From Mucilaginibacter gotjawali (GTDB lineage: Bacteria; Bacteroidota; Bacteroidia; Sphingobacteriales; Sphingobacteriaceae): a stretch of 64,000 nt of DNA. The position numbers were made by a program, and so were the translations under genes. The notes under the pieces are model-generated. The model worked only from the letters and a program-made list of their open reading frames with translations. It was not told the DNA's origin and ran no database searches. Shown piece by piece: positions 27,045 through 34,826 of the stretch (the stretch's first letter is position 1; every line of letters begins with the position of its first letter). The stretch lies in the NCBI RefSeq assembly GCF_002355435.1, contig NZ_AP017313.1, forward strand, positions 1,178,001 through 1,242,000. Reading direction: 5' to 3'.

Positions 27045-28184
27045 TTAATTTTTGTAAACCTCGAACTCGAAAATTGAGATAAAGTATGGCGACGAATCTT
27101 TATTAAGCAAAATTTTCACATATCGCGCGCTTACCGGTGTAAATACATTCGCATCGCTGCCGCCTGTTCCTGCGGTATTGGTATATACCGTGTTATAGGT
27201 TACATCATCGGTTGATACCTGTAATGTATAATCCGTTGCGTATGCGCCTGGATCCCAGAATACTTTTACGCTTCCTACGGTTTGAACACTGCCAAGGTCA
27301 ACTTTGTACCATTGGTCGGTTAATCCGCCGGCCTGCCATAGTGAACCGTAATCACCGTCCAGCGCTCTGCCGGGGTCATTGATGCTTGCGAAAGCCGAAC
27401 CTGTTTTATGAAGCGCCAGGTTTACCGGCGGCGGATCGTTATAGACTTCGAGCTCGTGGATGCCTACCGGATATAAACTGGAAACATCTTTATTTAGCAA
27501 TACCTTAATATACCTGGCGGCAACTGTTTTGAAAGTGTAACCCGCATCTCCACCCGTAGCTGCGGTGTTAGCATATACTGTAGTATAGGTAACGTCGTCG
27601 CTTGATACCTGTATCGCAAAATCTGTAGCATAGGCGCCATCCCAGCTGATAAAAACACGGTTCACGTTTTTAACCGCCTGCAGGTCAACTTTAAACCATT
27701 GGTTACTTAGCCCTTTAGTTTGCCAGAAGCTACCTGTGTTCCCGTCAACCGCCAATGCCGGATCGTTGAAGTTTGCTGAACCCGAGGCTGGTTTATTAAG
27801 GGCCAGATTTGGATTGGCAACAACTACAACAGGTACAATAAACCTGAATCCGGCCAGCGAACGGGTTCCTTTGGCATTTGTTACACTTACGGTACCCGAA
27901 GTGCCGGTACCAACAACGGCTTTAATTGTGGTGTCAGATAATATTTTAAACGACGTAGCAGGCATAGAGCCAAATGACACGCCTGACGCGGTATTAAAGT
28001 TTATACCTTTTATCAGAATGGTGTCGCCAGTCTTGCCGGTATCCGGTAAAAACGATTTTATTTTCGGATTTACATCAAAAGTGATTTTGGTATTAGGGTC
28101 ATAAGGTTTGGCCCCTTCTTGTTTTTTGCAGGCCACGGCCATTCCTATTAATATAGTGATGGTGACGAGTAAGTTTCTTTTCAT
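27045..28184 (-). CDS. TIG/IPT plus double F5/8 type C glycan-binding lipoprotein
   Basis: 379 residues. A lipoprotein signal (ILIGMAVAC, then KKQ) precedes a TIG/IPT domain at about 40-118 (IKSFLPDTGKTGDTILIKG) and two tandem discoidin domains at about 128-250 and 255-378, each with an NLALNKP or NLALHKT start, a WQ-KGLSNQWFKVDLQ-type strand and a repeated ELEVYND/EFEVYKN end. No catalytic domain is present. It is the first gene of the operon and fills the place of a SusE/F-like surface glycan-binding protein. Confidence 0.78.
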   Translation of the reverse strand: MKRNLLVTITILIGMAVACKKQEGAKPYDPNTKITFDVNPKIKSFLPDTGKTGDTILIKGINFNTASGVSFGSMPATSFKILSDTTIKAVVGTGTSGTVSVTNAKGTRSLAGFRFIVPVVVVANPNLALNKPASGSANFNDPALAVDGNTGSFWQTKGLSNQWFKVDLQAVKNVNRVFISWDGAYATDFAIQVSSDDVTYTTVYANTAATGGDAGYTFKTVAARYIKVLLNKDVSSLYPVGIHELEVYNDPPPVNLALHKTGSAFASINDPGRALDGDYGSLWQAGGLTDQWYKVDLGSVQTVGSVKVFWDPGAYATDYTLQVSTDDVTYNTVYTNTAGTGGSDANVFTPVSARYVKILLNKDSSPYFISIFEFEVYKN

Positions 28185-28510
28185 AATTGCGCTATTTTAA
28201 TTTATTTTAAAAATTTATTTCTGATTTTTAATTTTACTTAAATTGATTTTGGCAGACATTTTGGTTTGTTTATTTGACTTTTGCAATTATAAAGTTGCTT
28301 TAATCGCTTAGAAAGCCAATTTATATATAAAAATATGAACGGGACTAAGTAATAAAAAAAATTAATAACATCCAAGCAATTATTAAAATAAATTAATAAT
28401 TATTAATGTCAATATGATTTTTATTAATTACAATTACTTTTATCAAATAAATTATATAATTTTACAAGCCAGGTAACCTAAACGCTGTGTAACTAAATAA
28501 ACAAGAAAAA
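28185..28510. promoter_or_regulatory. Divergent promoter region between the PUL operon and its ROK regulator
   Basis: 326 bp of very A+T-rich sequence between oppositely read starts. A TATAATTTTA stretch at 28454-28463, about 50 bp before the ROK ATG, is a weak match to the Bacteroidota -7 box. A confident -33/-7 pair for the minus-strand operon was not found. The divergent layout suggests that the ROK protein binds here. Confidence 0.45.
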
Positions 28511-29743
28511 ATGGGGAAGACATTTTTTGAAGAATTAAATAACGATAACGTAACAGGGGTCGCGTACAAAAACCTCAATTTAAAAAAGAGTGTACTTGCT
28601 TATTTTGCCAACGTGGGCAATGCTACGATTGCTGATCTCGGCAAGGAATTAAATTTAAGTGTACCCAAGATCACTTCGATCCTAAATGACCTGATGCTGG
28701 ACGGGTTGGTGCAGGATTTCGGTAAGATCTCAGAAACCAAAGGAGGACGAAAGCCAAACACGTTCGGCCTGCTGCCGGAATCTGCGTTTTTCATAGGGGT
28801 AGATGTAAATCAAAATCATCTGAAAATTGCCTTGTCTGATCTCCAGAAAAATCTTGTCAGGATTTCCGATAATATCTCCTATCATTTGGAAAACAATATG
28901 GCGTCATTGGAAGATCTTTGCCGGCTTATAAATAATTTTATTAGCGACCTGACGATTCCTAAGGAAAAAATATTAGGCATAGGTATTAATTTGTCTGGCA
29001 GGGTTAATTATGCTACCGGGTATAGTTATAGCTTTTTTCATTTTAATGAAGAGCCGTTAAGCAAGTTAATCGAGTCGAAGGTGGGTATTCGGGTTTTCCT
29101 GGAAAACGATTCACGTTCGATGGCTTTTGGGGAGTTTAATTCCGGCGTGATCAAGGATGAAAAGGATGTTCTATTTGTCAATATGGATTATGGTATTGGC
29201 CTGGGAATAATGATAAACGGACAATTATATTATGGCAAGTCGGGCTATTCCGGGGAATTTGGCCACATGCCTTTGTTTGATAATGAACGATTATGCCGTT
29301 GCGGAAAAAAGGGGTGTCTTGAAACCGAAGCTGCCGGCTGGGCGCTTTCATGGATGTTGAAGGAAAAGTTCGAGGAAGGATCATCTTCAGTCCTTTTTGA
29401 AAATCGCAGTTCTGAAAAGGACATTACGATGGAAGACGTTATCAATGCAGCTAATAATGACGATGTTTTAGCCATAGAGTTAATAGGCAGGATCGGTGAG
29501 AATATCGGCCGTGGAATTGCACTGTTGATCAATATTTTTAACCCGGAGTTAGTTGTCCTGGGAGGTAGCCTTGCTCAAACTGGTGAATATATTACCCTGC
29601 CCATCAAAAGTGCCATACATAAATACTCACTTAGCCTTGTTAATAACGATACGCAATTGAAAGTATCTGCACTGGGGCATAGAGCAGGGATTATTGGGGC
29701 CTGTCTTCTGGTTAGGAAAAGAGTTTTATCATTGGCACAATGA
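28511..29743 (+). CDS. ROK family transcriptional regulator
   Basis: 410 residues. Residues about 25-75 form a winged helix-turn-helix (ATIADLGKELNLSVPKITSI, then KGGRKPNTFGL). A ROK fold follows, with GVDVNQNHLKIALSD (phosphate loop region), a VFLENDSRSMAFGEF segment, GIGLGIMINGQLYYGKSGYS, EFGHMP and the zinc site CRCGKKGCLE. NagC/XylR-type ROK proteins sense a sugar and repress nearby catabolic genes. Its divergence from the SusC/D operon makes it the likely regulator of that locus. Confidence 0.9.
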   Translation: MGKTFFEELNNDNVTGVAYKNLNLKKSVLAYFANVGNATIADLGKELNLSVPKITSILNDLMLDGLVQDFGKISETKGGRKPNTFGLLPESAFFIGVDVNQNHLKIALSDLQKNLVRISDNISYHLENNMASLEDLCRLINNFISDLTIPKEKILGIGINLSGRVNYATGYSYSFFHFNEEPLSKLIESKVGIRVFLENDSRSMAFGEFNSGVIKDEKDVLFVNMDYGIGLGIMINGQLYYGKSGYSGEFGHMPLFDNERLCRCGKKGCLETEAAGWALSWMLKEKFEEGSSSVLFENRSSEKDITMEDVINAANNDDVLAIELIGRIGENIGRGIALLINIFNPELVVLGGSLAQTGEYITLPIKSAIHKYSLSLVNNDTQLKVSALGHRAGIIGACLLVRKRVLSLAQ

Positions 29744-30250
29744 ACAACGATTTTTAGCGTAAATTAACTTCAGGCTTTGGTTTTAAAATATTCAAATACA
29801 TTTAACTGCAACCGTCAGGCAAGATCGAGTGCGCTTAAAAGTCAATTTTTCCAGAAATCGTTGTGTTTGACCCAAAAGCAGCCATGCTGCTTTAAATCGC
29901 TCATGAGGTCGCCTTTGATAAGATCAAGCAATTTTTTTATCGCCTCCTTTGCAGATGTGCATTGGTTAAGAATCCTATTCATTCTTTGTGAGGCCTTAGT
30001 ATGGTAACTTTAATTTCTGATGATTTCTCATTTCAATGAATTTTGGTGAACAATCTGTTTGGCGGGACTCCGAAAAACCTAATTGTTGCCATAAACCGTT
30101 GTTGCACAATATTTTAATTGTCAAACTGGTGCCCTAAAGATAAACAGACTGGTGTCCAATCGAATAGGGCACCAGTTAGCTTGATCTGAAATGATTAGAA
30201 ATGATTTGTTTATTTTTTGGCAGAGTAGCCAAAAATGCGCTAAAAATGCA
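29744..30250. other. Intergenic stretch after the ROK gene
   Basis: About 500 bp between the ROK stop and the tRNA-Lys terminator. Apart from one possible 46-residue frame on the minus strand (29842-29982), nothing recognisable was seen. Confidence 0.4.
29842..29982 (-). CDS. Possible small protein or gene remnant
   Basis: A 46-codon frame from ATG 29982 reads MNRILNQCTSAKEAIKK, then LLDLIKGDLM and ends in CFWVKHNDFWKN. The composition (amphipathic helix, then an aromatic tail) looks protein-like, but there is no family match and no clear promoter. It may be a fragment of a lost gene. Low confidence. Confidence 0.25.
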   Translation of the reverse strand: MNRILNQCTSAKEAIKKLLDLIKGDLMSDLKQHGCFWVKHNDFWKN

Positions 30251-30296
30251 TTTTAAACAGAAAAGGCGCATTTTCATGCGCCTTTTCTGTTTAAAA
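30251..30296. terminator. Strong hairpin terminator downstream of tRNA-Lys
   Basis: A perfect 20-bp inverted repeat (30251-30270 with 30277-30296) around a 6-base loop. The outer part is TTTTAAACAG/CTGTTTAAAA and the inner part GGCGCA/TGCGCC, so a U run follows the GC stem on both strands. It lies 24 bp past the tRNA-Lys 3' end and can act in both directions. Confidence 0.85.
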
Positions 30297-30320
30297 CTTT
30301 CGACCTTTTTTCGGTCTCCG

Positions 30321-30393
30321 TGATCCCGCTGGGATTCGAACCCAGGACCCCAACATTAAAAGTGTTATGCTCTACCAGCTGAGCTACGGAATC
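30321..30393 (-). tRNA. tRNA-Lys (anticodon TTT)
   Basis: 73 nt on the minus strand. The acceptor stem GATTCCG pairs with CGGGATC (one G-T pair), discriminator A. The D arm contains AGCTCAGCTGGTAGAGC, the anticodon loop CTTTTAA gives TTT, and the T arm is CCTGG-GTTCGAA-CCCAG-like. CCA is not encoded, as usual in this phylum. Confidence 0.96.
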
Positions 30394-30421
30394 TACTTTA
30401 ACCGTTTCGTTTAAAGTGGTG

Positions 30422-30453
30422 CAAATATAGGACTATTCAACCGGGTATGCAAG
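30422..30453 (-). promoter_or_regulatory. Promoter of tRNA-Lys
   Basis: On the minus strand TATATTTG (30429-30422) is an exact TAnnTTTG -7 box. A TTGCAT element about 17 bp upstream (around 30448-30453) fits the -33 position. The -7 box lies about 30 bp before the tRNA 5' end. Confidence 0.65.
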
Positions 30454-30504
30454 CCTTATTTTAATTTATTTTTTTGCTTTATTAAGGGCTTAATATCCAG
30501 TTAA

Positions 30505-31536
30505 CTACGGTTTAAAAATCCCTATTTTGCCTCCGTTTCCGGCTAAAAGCACCAATTTTCCATGTTTAGCCTTGCGGCAAACGTTAAAACTGGTATCATC
30601 AATTTTGGCCCATGTTTTACCACCGTCAGTAGTAATATTACTGCCTGGAGTACCGGTGGAAAGGAAAGTTCTTTCTGAAATATATTCCACACAAGATTGA
30701 AAACCTGAAGGTGGTTTGTTAGCCAGACTGTATGCCCCGGAATGTTCATCGATTGGATACCAATATTCAGCGACCGAGGTAGATAGTCCGTCTTTTTGAT
30801 AGTCGCCGCCCACTATAACGGTACCATCTCCGTTCGCAACAGAAAATGCACCTTGACTTGCTTTGCCATGTAAAAGCTCTAGATCGATTTTTACCCATTT
30901 GCCTGGCGCTATTTTATCATCAATTAAAATTAAATGGCGACTTCGTTGCCCACCTGTTACTATATCTATTTCGTTAGTGGAATCTACCCTCAGGCATGTC
31001 CCGCTTGCTGCAAAGGCGGCTTCTCCGGGTAGCGCATCAGGCAAATATTTAAATGGACTCCATGTTTCACCACCATCTTTTGTTTCCATCAAAACAAACT
31101 TATTATTGATCGGGTCGCCTAAAACATAACCGTGCTTTTTATCTGCAAAATCCATCGCATCAAAAAAATAAGCAGTGTCCGCATTGCTGTATTTTACTTT
31201 CCAACTGGCGCCGCCATCTGTGGTTTTTAATATTAAGGCCGGGGTGCCTGAGCTCATGATCACGGCTTCCTTATCCGAAAACGCTTCGATATCCCTGAAG
31301 TCAGCTTTCTCAAAACTTTTTACCTGTTGCCAGTCCCATGTTTTGCCGCCGTCGGTTGTTTTGGCAACAGTACCTTTGCTGCCGCTTATCCAGGCAACGT
31401 GATCGTCCACAACAGATAAGCCACGGATACTGGTAGCATTACCCTGCTGCAGCAGGGTAATGCTTTGGGCGTTTACACCGAGGTTGAATAGTAGACACCC
31501 TGCCACTACCGCATATTTGAAAAAGTTTTTCATCAT
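30505..31536 (-). CDS. YCF48/BNR-repeat exported protein
   Basis: 343 residues with a signal peptide (CLLFNLGVNAQS). Repeated beta-propeller blades carry the YCF48/BNR signature, S-G-TDGG-TW: TTDGGKTWDWQQV, TTDGGASWKVKY, TKDGGETWSPFKY and TTDGGKTWAKI, each followed by an F-D or F-A-DK strand (MDFADKKHGYVLGD). Bacteroidota members are often annotated 'oxidoreductase' without evidence. The fold predicts a seven-bladed propeller in the periplasm; the ligand is unknown. It is monocistronic between two tRNA loci. Confidence 0.8.
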   Translation of the reverse strand: MMKNFFKYAVVAGCLLFNLGVNAQSITLLQQGNATSIRGLSVVDDHVAWISGSKGTVAKTTDGGKTWDWQQVKSFEKADFRDIEAFSDKEAVIMSSGTPALILKTTDGGASWKVKYSNADTAYFFDAMDFADKKHGYVLGDPINNKFVLMETKDGGETWSPFKYLPDALPGEAAFAASGTCLRVDSTNEIDIVTGGQRSRHLILIDDKIAPGKWVKIDLELLHGKASQGAFSVANGDGTVIVGGDYQKDGLSTSVAEYWYPIDEHSGAYSLANKPPSGFQSCVEYISERTFLSTGTPGSNITTDGGKTWAKIDDTSFNVCRKAKHGKLVLLAGNGGKIGIFKP

Positions 31537-31652
31537 TTTAATACAATAACATTCACCCCAAGACCTACTTTGTACCTTATAACAGATAAATTTAGTTCCT
31601 AAATTACCTTATAAATCCCTTTCTGCAAATCGCCGGCGCATTTTTATATTTA

Positions 31653-31686
31653 TTGACAAACAATTTGCCGGAAACGATTATATTTG
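31653..31686 (+). promoter_or_regulatory. Promoter of the tRNA-Leu pair
   Basis: TATATTTG at 31679-31686 is an exact TAnnTTTG -7 box, with TTGACA at 31653-31658 twenty bases upstream as the -33 element. The -7 box ends 35 bp before the first tRNA-Leu. The same box precedes tRNA-Lys in this window. Confidence 0.65.
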
Positions 31687-31721
31687 CAACCTTGTTTACG
31701 GCGCAGGCCCGAACAAAAAAT

Positions 31722-31805
31722 GCCCGGATGGCGAAATTGGTAAACGTTGCGGTCTCAGAAGCCGTTGAGAATTGTCTCTTGAGAGTTCGAGTCTCTCTTC
31801 GGGCA
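31722..31805 (+). tRNA. tRNA-Leu (anticodon CAG)
   Basis: 84 nt class II tRNA. Acceptor GCCCGGA pairs with TTCGGGC, discriminator A. The anticodon stem-loop GCGGT-CTCAGAA-GCCGT gives CAG. A long variable arm and the T arm GAGAG-TTCGAGT-CTCTC follow. No CCA is encoded. Confidence 0.94.
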
Positions 31806-31811
31806 CATCCT

Positions 31812-31898
31812 TTTTAGATGTTAGATATGAGAATTGAGATATGAGAAGCAGGCAACAGCTTTTGTCTCATATCTCAAATCTAACTTCTCAAATCTTGT
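31812..31898. repeat. Imperfect inverted repeat between the two tRNA-Leu genes
   Basis: Words of the type TTAGATATGAGA and GAGATATGAGAAG on the left are answered by TCTCATATCTCAAATC and TAACTTCTCAAATC on the right. It could fold in the tRNA precursor. It belongs to the same class of junction repeats seen across the phage cluster. Confidence 0.6.
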
Positions 31899-31902
31899 AA
31901 AA

Positions 31903-31986
31903 GCCCAGGTGGCGAAATTGGTAGACGCACCACTTTGAGGGGGTGGCATTCGCAAGGATGTGGCAGTTCGAATCTGCTCCTGGGCA
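31903..31986 (+). tRNA. tRNA-Leu (anticodon GAG)
   Basis: 84 nt class II tRNA. Acceptor GCCCAGG pairs with CCTGGGC, discriminator A. CCACT-TTGAGGG-GGTGG gives anticodon GAG. The long variable arm CATTCGCAAGGATG is a clear hairpin, and the T arm is GCAG-TTCGAAT-CTGC. No CCA is encoded. It is 97 bp after the CAG isoacceptor and probably co-transcribed. Confidence 0.94.
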
Positions 31987-32100
31987 CACTTCTTTTCAGT
32001 CAATAGCCTTAAGCCTAAAGTCCTGAGTCAGGAAAATTACAACAGTAAATTTATTGGCGGGTTGGACGGATAAAGATTAAATCTTATAACCTGTTAAGTA

Positions 32101-32130
32101 TCTTTTGAGCGTTCGAGTCTCTATTTGGCA
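32101..32130 (+). repeat. Degenerate tRNA-Leu 3' end, probable attachment-site remnant
   Basis: Thirty bases match the last 31 bases of tRNA-Leu(CAG) (31775-31805) with four substitutions and one gap, including an exact 12-base core GTTCGAGTCTCT. There is no intact tRNA upstream of it. A partial copy of a tRNA 3' end next to an intact tRNA and a phage cluster is the usual mark of site-specific integration. No second copy was seen near 60 kb. Confidence 0.6.
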
Positions 32131-32144
32131 ACGATCCGATCAGC

Positions 32145-32597
32145 TTAAGCAGCCGGTTTAAATTCATTCTGGTAAAACCATTCCAGGATTTCCACTCCGT
32201 CGCTCCAGGTAAGTTTGCCATTGGACGCAATCTGAGCTACGAAAACTGAGAGATTGTGGAGGAAAGCGCCTTTAATATCCCCCTCCAATCCCTGTAACAC
32301 TTTTACAGCGCATGCTGTAATTTGCCCCGGATCGGTAAGGCCGGAGCAGCTGTCGGCAAGTTTTAATTCTGTTAATATACCCGGTAACTTGGCGCGAAGC
32401 CAGGTTTTAATTTCATCGTCGATGTCGCCGGGGATTATAGCCGTCAGAATGTCCGCGGTGGGCGAATCCACAAAGTTTTTAATGTTCTCGGTAACCTCAA
32501 CGCCAATATGTATGGCGATCTGCATTTCTGCGGGGAAACTGTCGAAGAGGCTCTTGATCTCGCCCCAAATTTTTGTAATAAATGATTTTAAGCTCAT
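32145..32597 (-). CDS. Hypothetical protein at the end of the phage cluster
   Basis: 150 residues, mostly helical, cytoplasmic-looking (MSLKSFITKIWGEIKSLFD; then IPGDIDDEIKTWLRAKLPG). Two cysteines lie close together near residue 85 and one further on. No family is recognised. It is the last gene of the minus-strand phage cluster, downstream of the lysis genes, a place where accessory lysis or membrane factors are common in Bacteroidota prophages. Confidence 0.5.
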   Translation of the reverse strand: MSLKSFITKIWGEIKSLFDSFPAEMQIAIHIGVEVTENIKNFVDSPTADILTAIIPGDIDDEIKTWLRAKLPGILTELKLADSCSGLTDPGQITACAVKVLQGLEGDIKGAFLHNLSVFVAQIASNGKLTWSDGVEILEWFYQNEFKPAA

Positions 32598-32659
32598 TAT
32601 GATTATTTTATTAAACTGATTATTTGGTGATTACACTGATTGATTTTGTTGAGACTTTT

Positions 32660-32980
32660 TTAGGGCTTGGTGGCACCAAAAAGCCCTGCACCGGGCGTTT
32701 TTATCGTTGAGACTGTTAGTGCAGGCCGGTTTTGACTTCCGGGAAGTTTTATTTCATCCACCTCTTTTTGCAATAAGTTAACCTGATCCTCCAGTACTTT
32801 TATGCGGATGTTATTGATCTTCGATTCTGTACTTTGCGAGCTTTTTATTTCCTGTATATCGCTTTTTAAACCGAAGTAGGTAGTCATTACAGAGGCCACA
32901 ATACTGGCTGTGCTGAAAATGGTGAAAACGAGGTTTTTTATAGTTATGCCCTTTAACTCCTTATGCTCTATTGCTGTCAT
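32660..32980 (-). CDS. Small membrane protein with coiled coil, possible lysis accessory
   Basis: 106 residues. One membrane helix at about 16-36 (NLVFTIFSTASIVASVMTTY) is followed by a heptad-like helix (SKINNIRIKVLEDQVNLLQK). The layout of one membrane span plus a coiled coil resembles i-spanin or phage accessory proteins but shows no diagnostic residue. It starts 11 bp after the endolysin stop on the same strand. Confidence 0.5.
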   Translation of the reverse strand: MTAIEHKELKGITIKNLVFTIFSTASIVASVMTTYFGLKSDIQEIKSSQSTESKINNIRIKVLEDQVNLLQKEVDEIKLPGSQNRPALTVSTIKTPGAGLFGATKP

Positions 32981-32991
32981 GATTATAAGTG

Positions 32992-33468
32992 TTAATGATG
33001 TGCATCTGGCTGCATAAACAATTGGCTCTCCTCACGGCGCCGTTGCACCAGTGTGTCGCATACTACTTTTTGGCCGGTTTTGGGATCGGTTATTTTATCC
33101 CAGGCTAAAAAATGAGCCGCAGCCTCAGCGTAGTTTTTTTCGTTTAGTTTTACCAGCAGAGTTGATTCTTTAAGTGCTCCGGTTCCCTCGTTATAGGTAA
33201 AAGATACCAGGGCATCAAACTGGTTTTGGCTTAATGGCACTTTCACGTAGCGGTTCACCGCATCTTCATATTGCCCCAGGGTGTTGGCAAAAAGGGCATC
33301 GGCCTGCAAGTCGTCGGCCAGTTTGTCGCCAGGCTTTACTGCCCTGCCGTCGTGGTAATGGGTTGACCCGTAACCAATAGTCCACATTCCTGCCACATCG
33401 CGGTATGCAGTTAAGCGGAGGCCTTCAAAGTTTTTGATAATCCTAAATCCGTTTTTACTTAGATTCAT
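32992..33468 (-). CDS. Phage endolysin, T4-type lysozyme (GH24)
   Basis: 158 residues, typical for GH24. The catalytic triad is in place with T4 spacing: Glu15 (NFEGLRL), Asp24 (AYRDVAG) and Thr30 (MWTIGYGS). It cleaves the MurNAc-GlcNAc bond of peptidoglycan. There is no signal peptide, so it would need a holin, and a two-helix candidate lies 66 bp upstream. Confidence 0.93.
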   Translation of the reverse strand: MNLSKNGFRIIKNFEGLRLTAYRDVAGMWTIGYGSTHYHDGRAVKPGDKLADDLQADALFANTLGQYEDAVNRYVKVPLSQNQFDALVSFTYNEGTGALKESTLLVKLNEKNYAEAAAHFLAWDKITDPKTGQKVVCDTLVQRRREESQLFMQPDAHH

Positions 33469-33534
33469 GTTTTTGTATTTTAGTGTTTTTTGTGAAGAAA
33501 TACTGCAATCGGCAGCCGCTGGAATGACGGGAAA

Positions 33535-33756
33535 TTATTGCGCGGAGGTAACCGTTTTTGCGGGTGTAAAAAAGTTTTTGCCCAGGTAAGCCAGGCCGGC
33601 AGCCAAAGCCACACTGCCGATTGATGGCCAGTTAATGGTTAATGAACCCGCTTTTATACTCGTTTCAATAGCGCCAATTACCGCGCCGCCTATGGCAACT
33701 AAAAGGCCTTTCCCCAGATCCTTCAGATCAAGGGAGAATAATGATGATGTTTGCAT
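33535..33756 (-). CDS. Holin-like small membrane protein
   Basis: 73 residues with two hydrophobic segments (GLLVAIGGAVIGAIE and SIGSVALAAGLAYLG) separated by a short polar loop, and a charged tail. Size, topology and position directly before the endolysin suggest a holin, but holins are too diverse to confirm by sequence. Confidence 0.6.
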   Translation of the reverse strand: MQTSSLFSLDLKDLGKGLLVAIGGAVIGAIETSIKAGSLTINWPSIGSVALAAGLAYLGKNFFTPAKTVTSAQ

Positions 33757-33839
33757 GTGTATTGTTTTTTATTTTTAAAAGTTTGCTGAAGTTTATCAGT
33801 CCGTTTTTTCGGCTGGTTTATTATTTGTTTATTTGAAAG

Positions 33840-34826
33840 ATGGCTGATCAGGGTAAAATATTAAGTATTCAATATCTGCGCGGACTTGCAGCCCTGGGTG
33901 TTGTTTTATGCCATTATGGGTCCAATCTGGATCAATATCCTGCGTTATCGAGGATTTTTAATTTTGGCCAGGAAGGTGTACACGTATTTTTTTTAATCAG
34001 CGGCTTTATTATTGTTTATTCGCTGGATAAAGCGGGATATAAGCCAAAACAATTTTTTACTTTTTTACTCAAAAGGTCCATCCGGATAGATCCGGCCTAC
34101 TTTGTGGTGATTTTACTGACGCTGGCCTTATTTAAAATTCTGTCATTTGTCCCTGACTTTCACGGACAGAGAACCCCTTTTATCCCTGGTCAATTCATTG
34201 CCCATATCTTCTACTTCATCCCATTTACAAAATATCCTTTCTACAATCACGTCTTCTGGACATTATCTGTAGAATTTCAATTTTATTTACTGATAGGGAT
34301 TTTTTACTTTTTGGCAGAAAGCTATTCGTACAAACTTGTTTTTTTAATAATATTCAGTTTGACCTGCCTAATCCCTTTTGGCAACGCTGATTACCTGGTT
34401 TTAAGCTATGCGCCGATATTTGCTTTAGGTATTTCACTTTTTAACTTTTATAAAGATCGGAAATGGACGAATTTGATTTTGCCAGTGGCATTATTAGGGT
34501 TGATCGAATACAAGTTTGGTTTAGATGTTGCTGTGTTACTTTCATTTAGCTCTTTGATGATATTTTTAATAAAGTCGCTAATAAAGCCGCTGATTTTTTT
34601 TGGAAATATATCGTATTCGCTCTATCTTACTCACAGCCTTTGCTTAATTGTGTTCTTAGGTTTATCAAAAAAAACAAATCTTAGCCTTGGTCAAAATCAA
34701 CTTTGGTGGCTTTTTATTGAAATTTTAATAGCTGTTTTAGTAGCGTATCTTTTTTATTTTTTAATTGAACGGCCTTCGATGATTTTATCAAAACATGTTT
34801 TTTATAAAAGAGCAAGGGATAATTAA
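33840..34826 (+). CDS. Acyltransferase 3 family membrane O-acyltransferase
   Basis: 328 residues with about ten membrane helices. LSIQYLRGLAALGVVLCHYG opens the fold and contains the family's R and H landmarks; FFLISGFII and FWTLSVEFQFYLLIG (the E in SVEF) are further hallmarks of OafA/WecH/NodX-like enzymes, which acetylate sugars of lipopolysaccharide or capsule. It is read opposite to the phage genes and is visibly more A+T-rich than its neighbours. Serotype-converting phages carry such genes, so a role in masking the host receptor is plausible. Its stop overlaps the stop of the convergent spike gene by four bases. Confidence 0.85.
   Translation: MADQGKILSIQYLRGLAALGVVLCHYGSNLDQYPALSRIFNFGQEGVHVFFLISGFIIVYSLDKAGYKPKQFFTFLLKRSIRIDPAYFVVILLTLALFKILSFVPDFHGQRTPFIPGQFIAHIFYFIPFTKYPFYNHVFWTLSVEFQFYLLIGIFYFLAESYSYKLVFLIIFSLTCLIPFGNADYLVLSYAPIFALGISLFNFYKDRKWTNLILPVALLGLIEYKFGLDVAVLLSFSSLMIFLIKSLIKPLIFFGNISYSLYLTHSLCLIVFLGLSKKTNLSLGQNQLWWLFIEILIAVLVAYLFYFLIERPSMILSKHVFYKRARDN

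Noticed and set aside
31903..31986. tRNA-Leu(GAG) as the direct integration target
   Set aside because: The 32101-32130 remnant matches the T arm and acceptor of the CAG isoacceptor better than this one.
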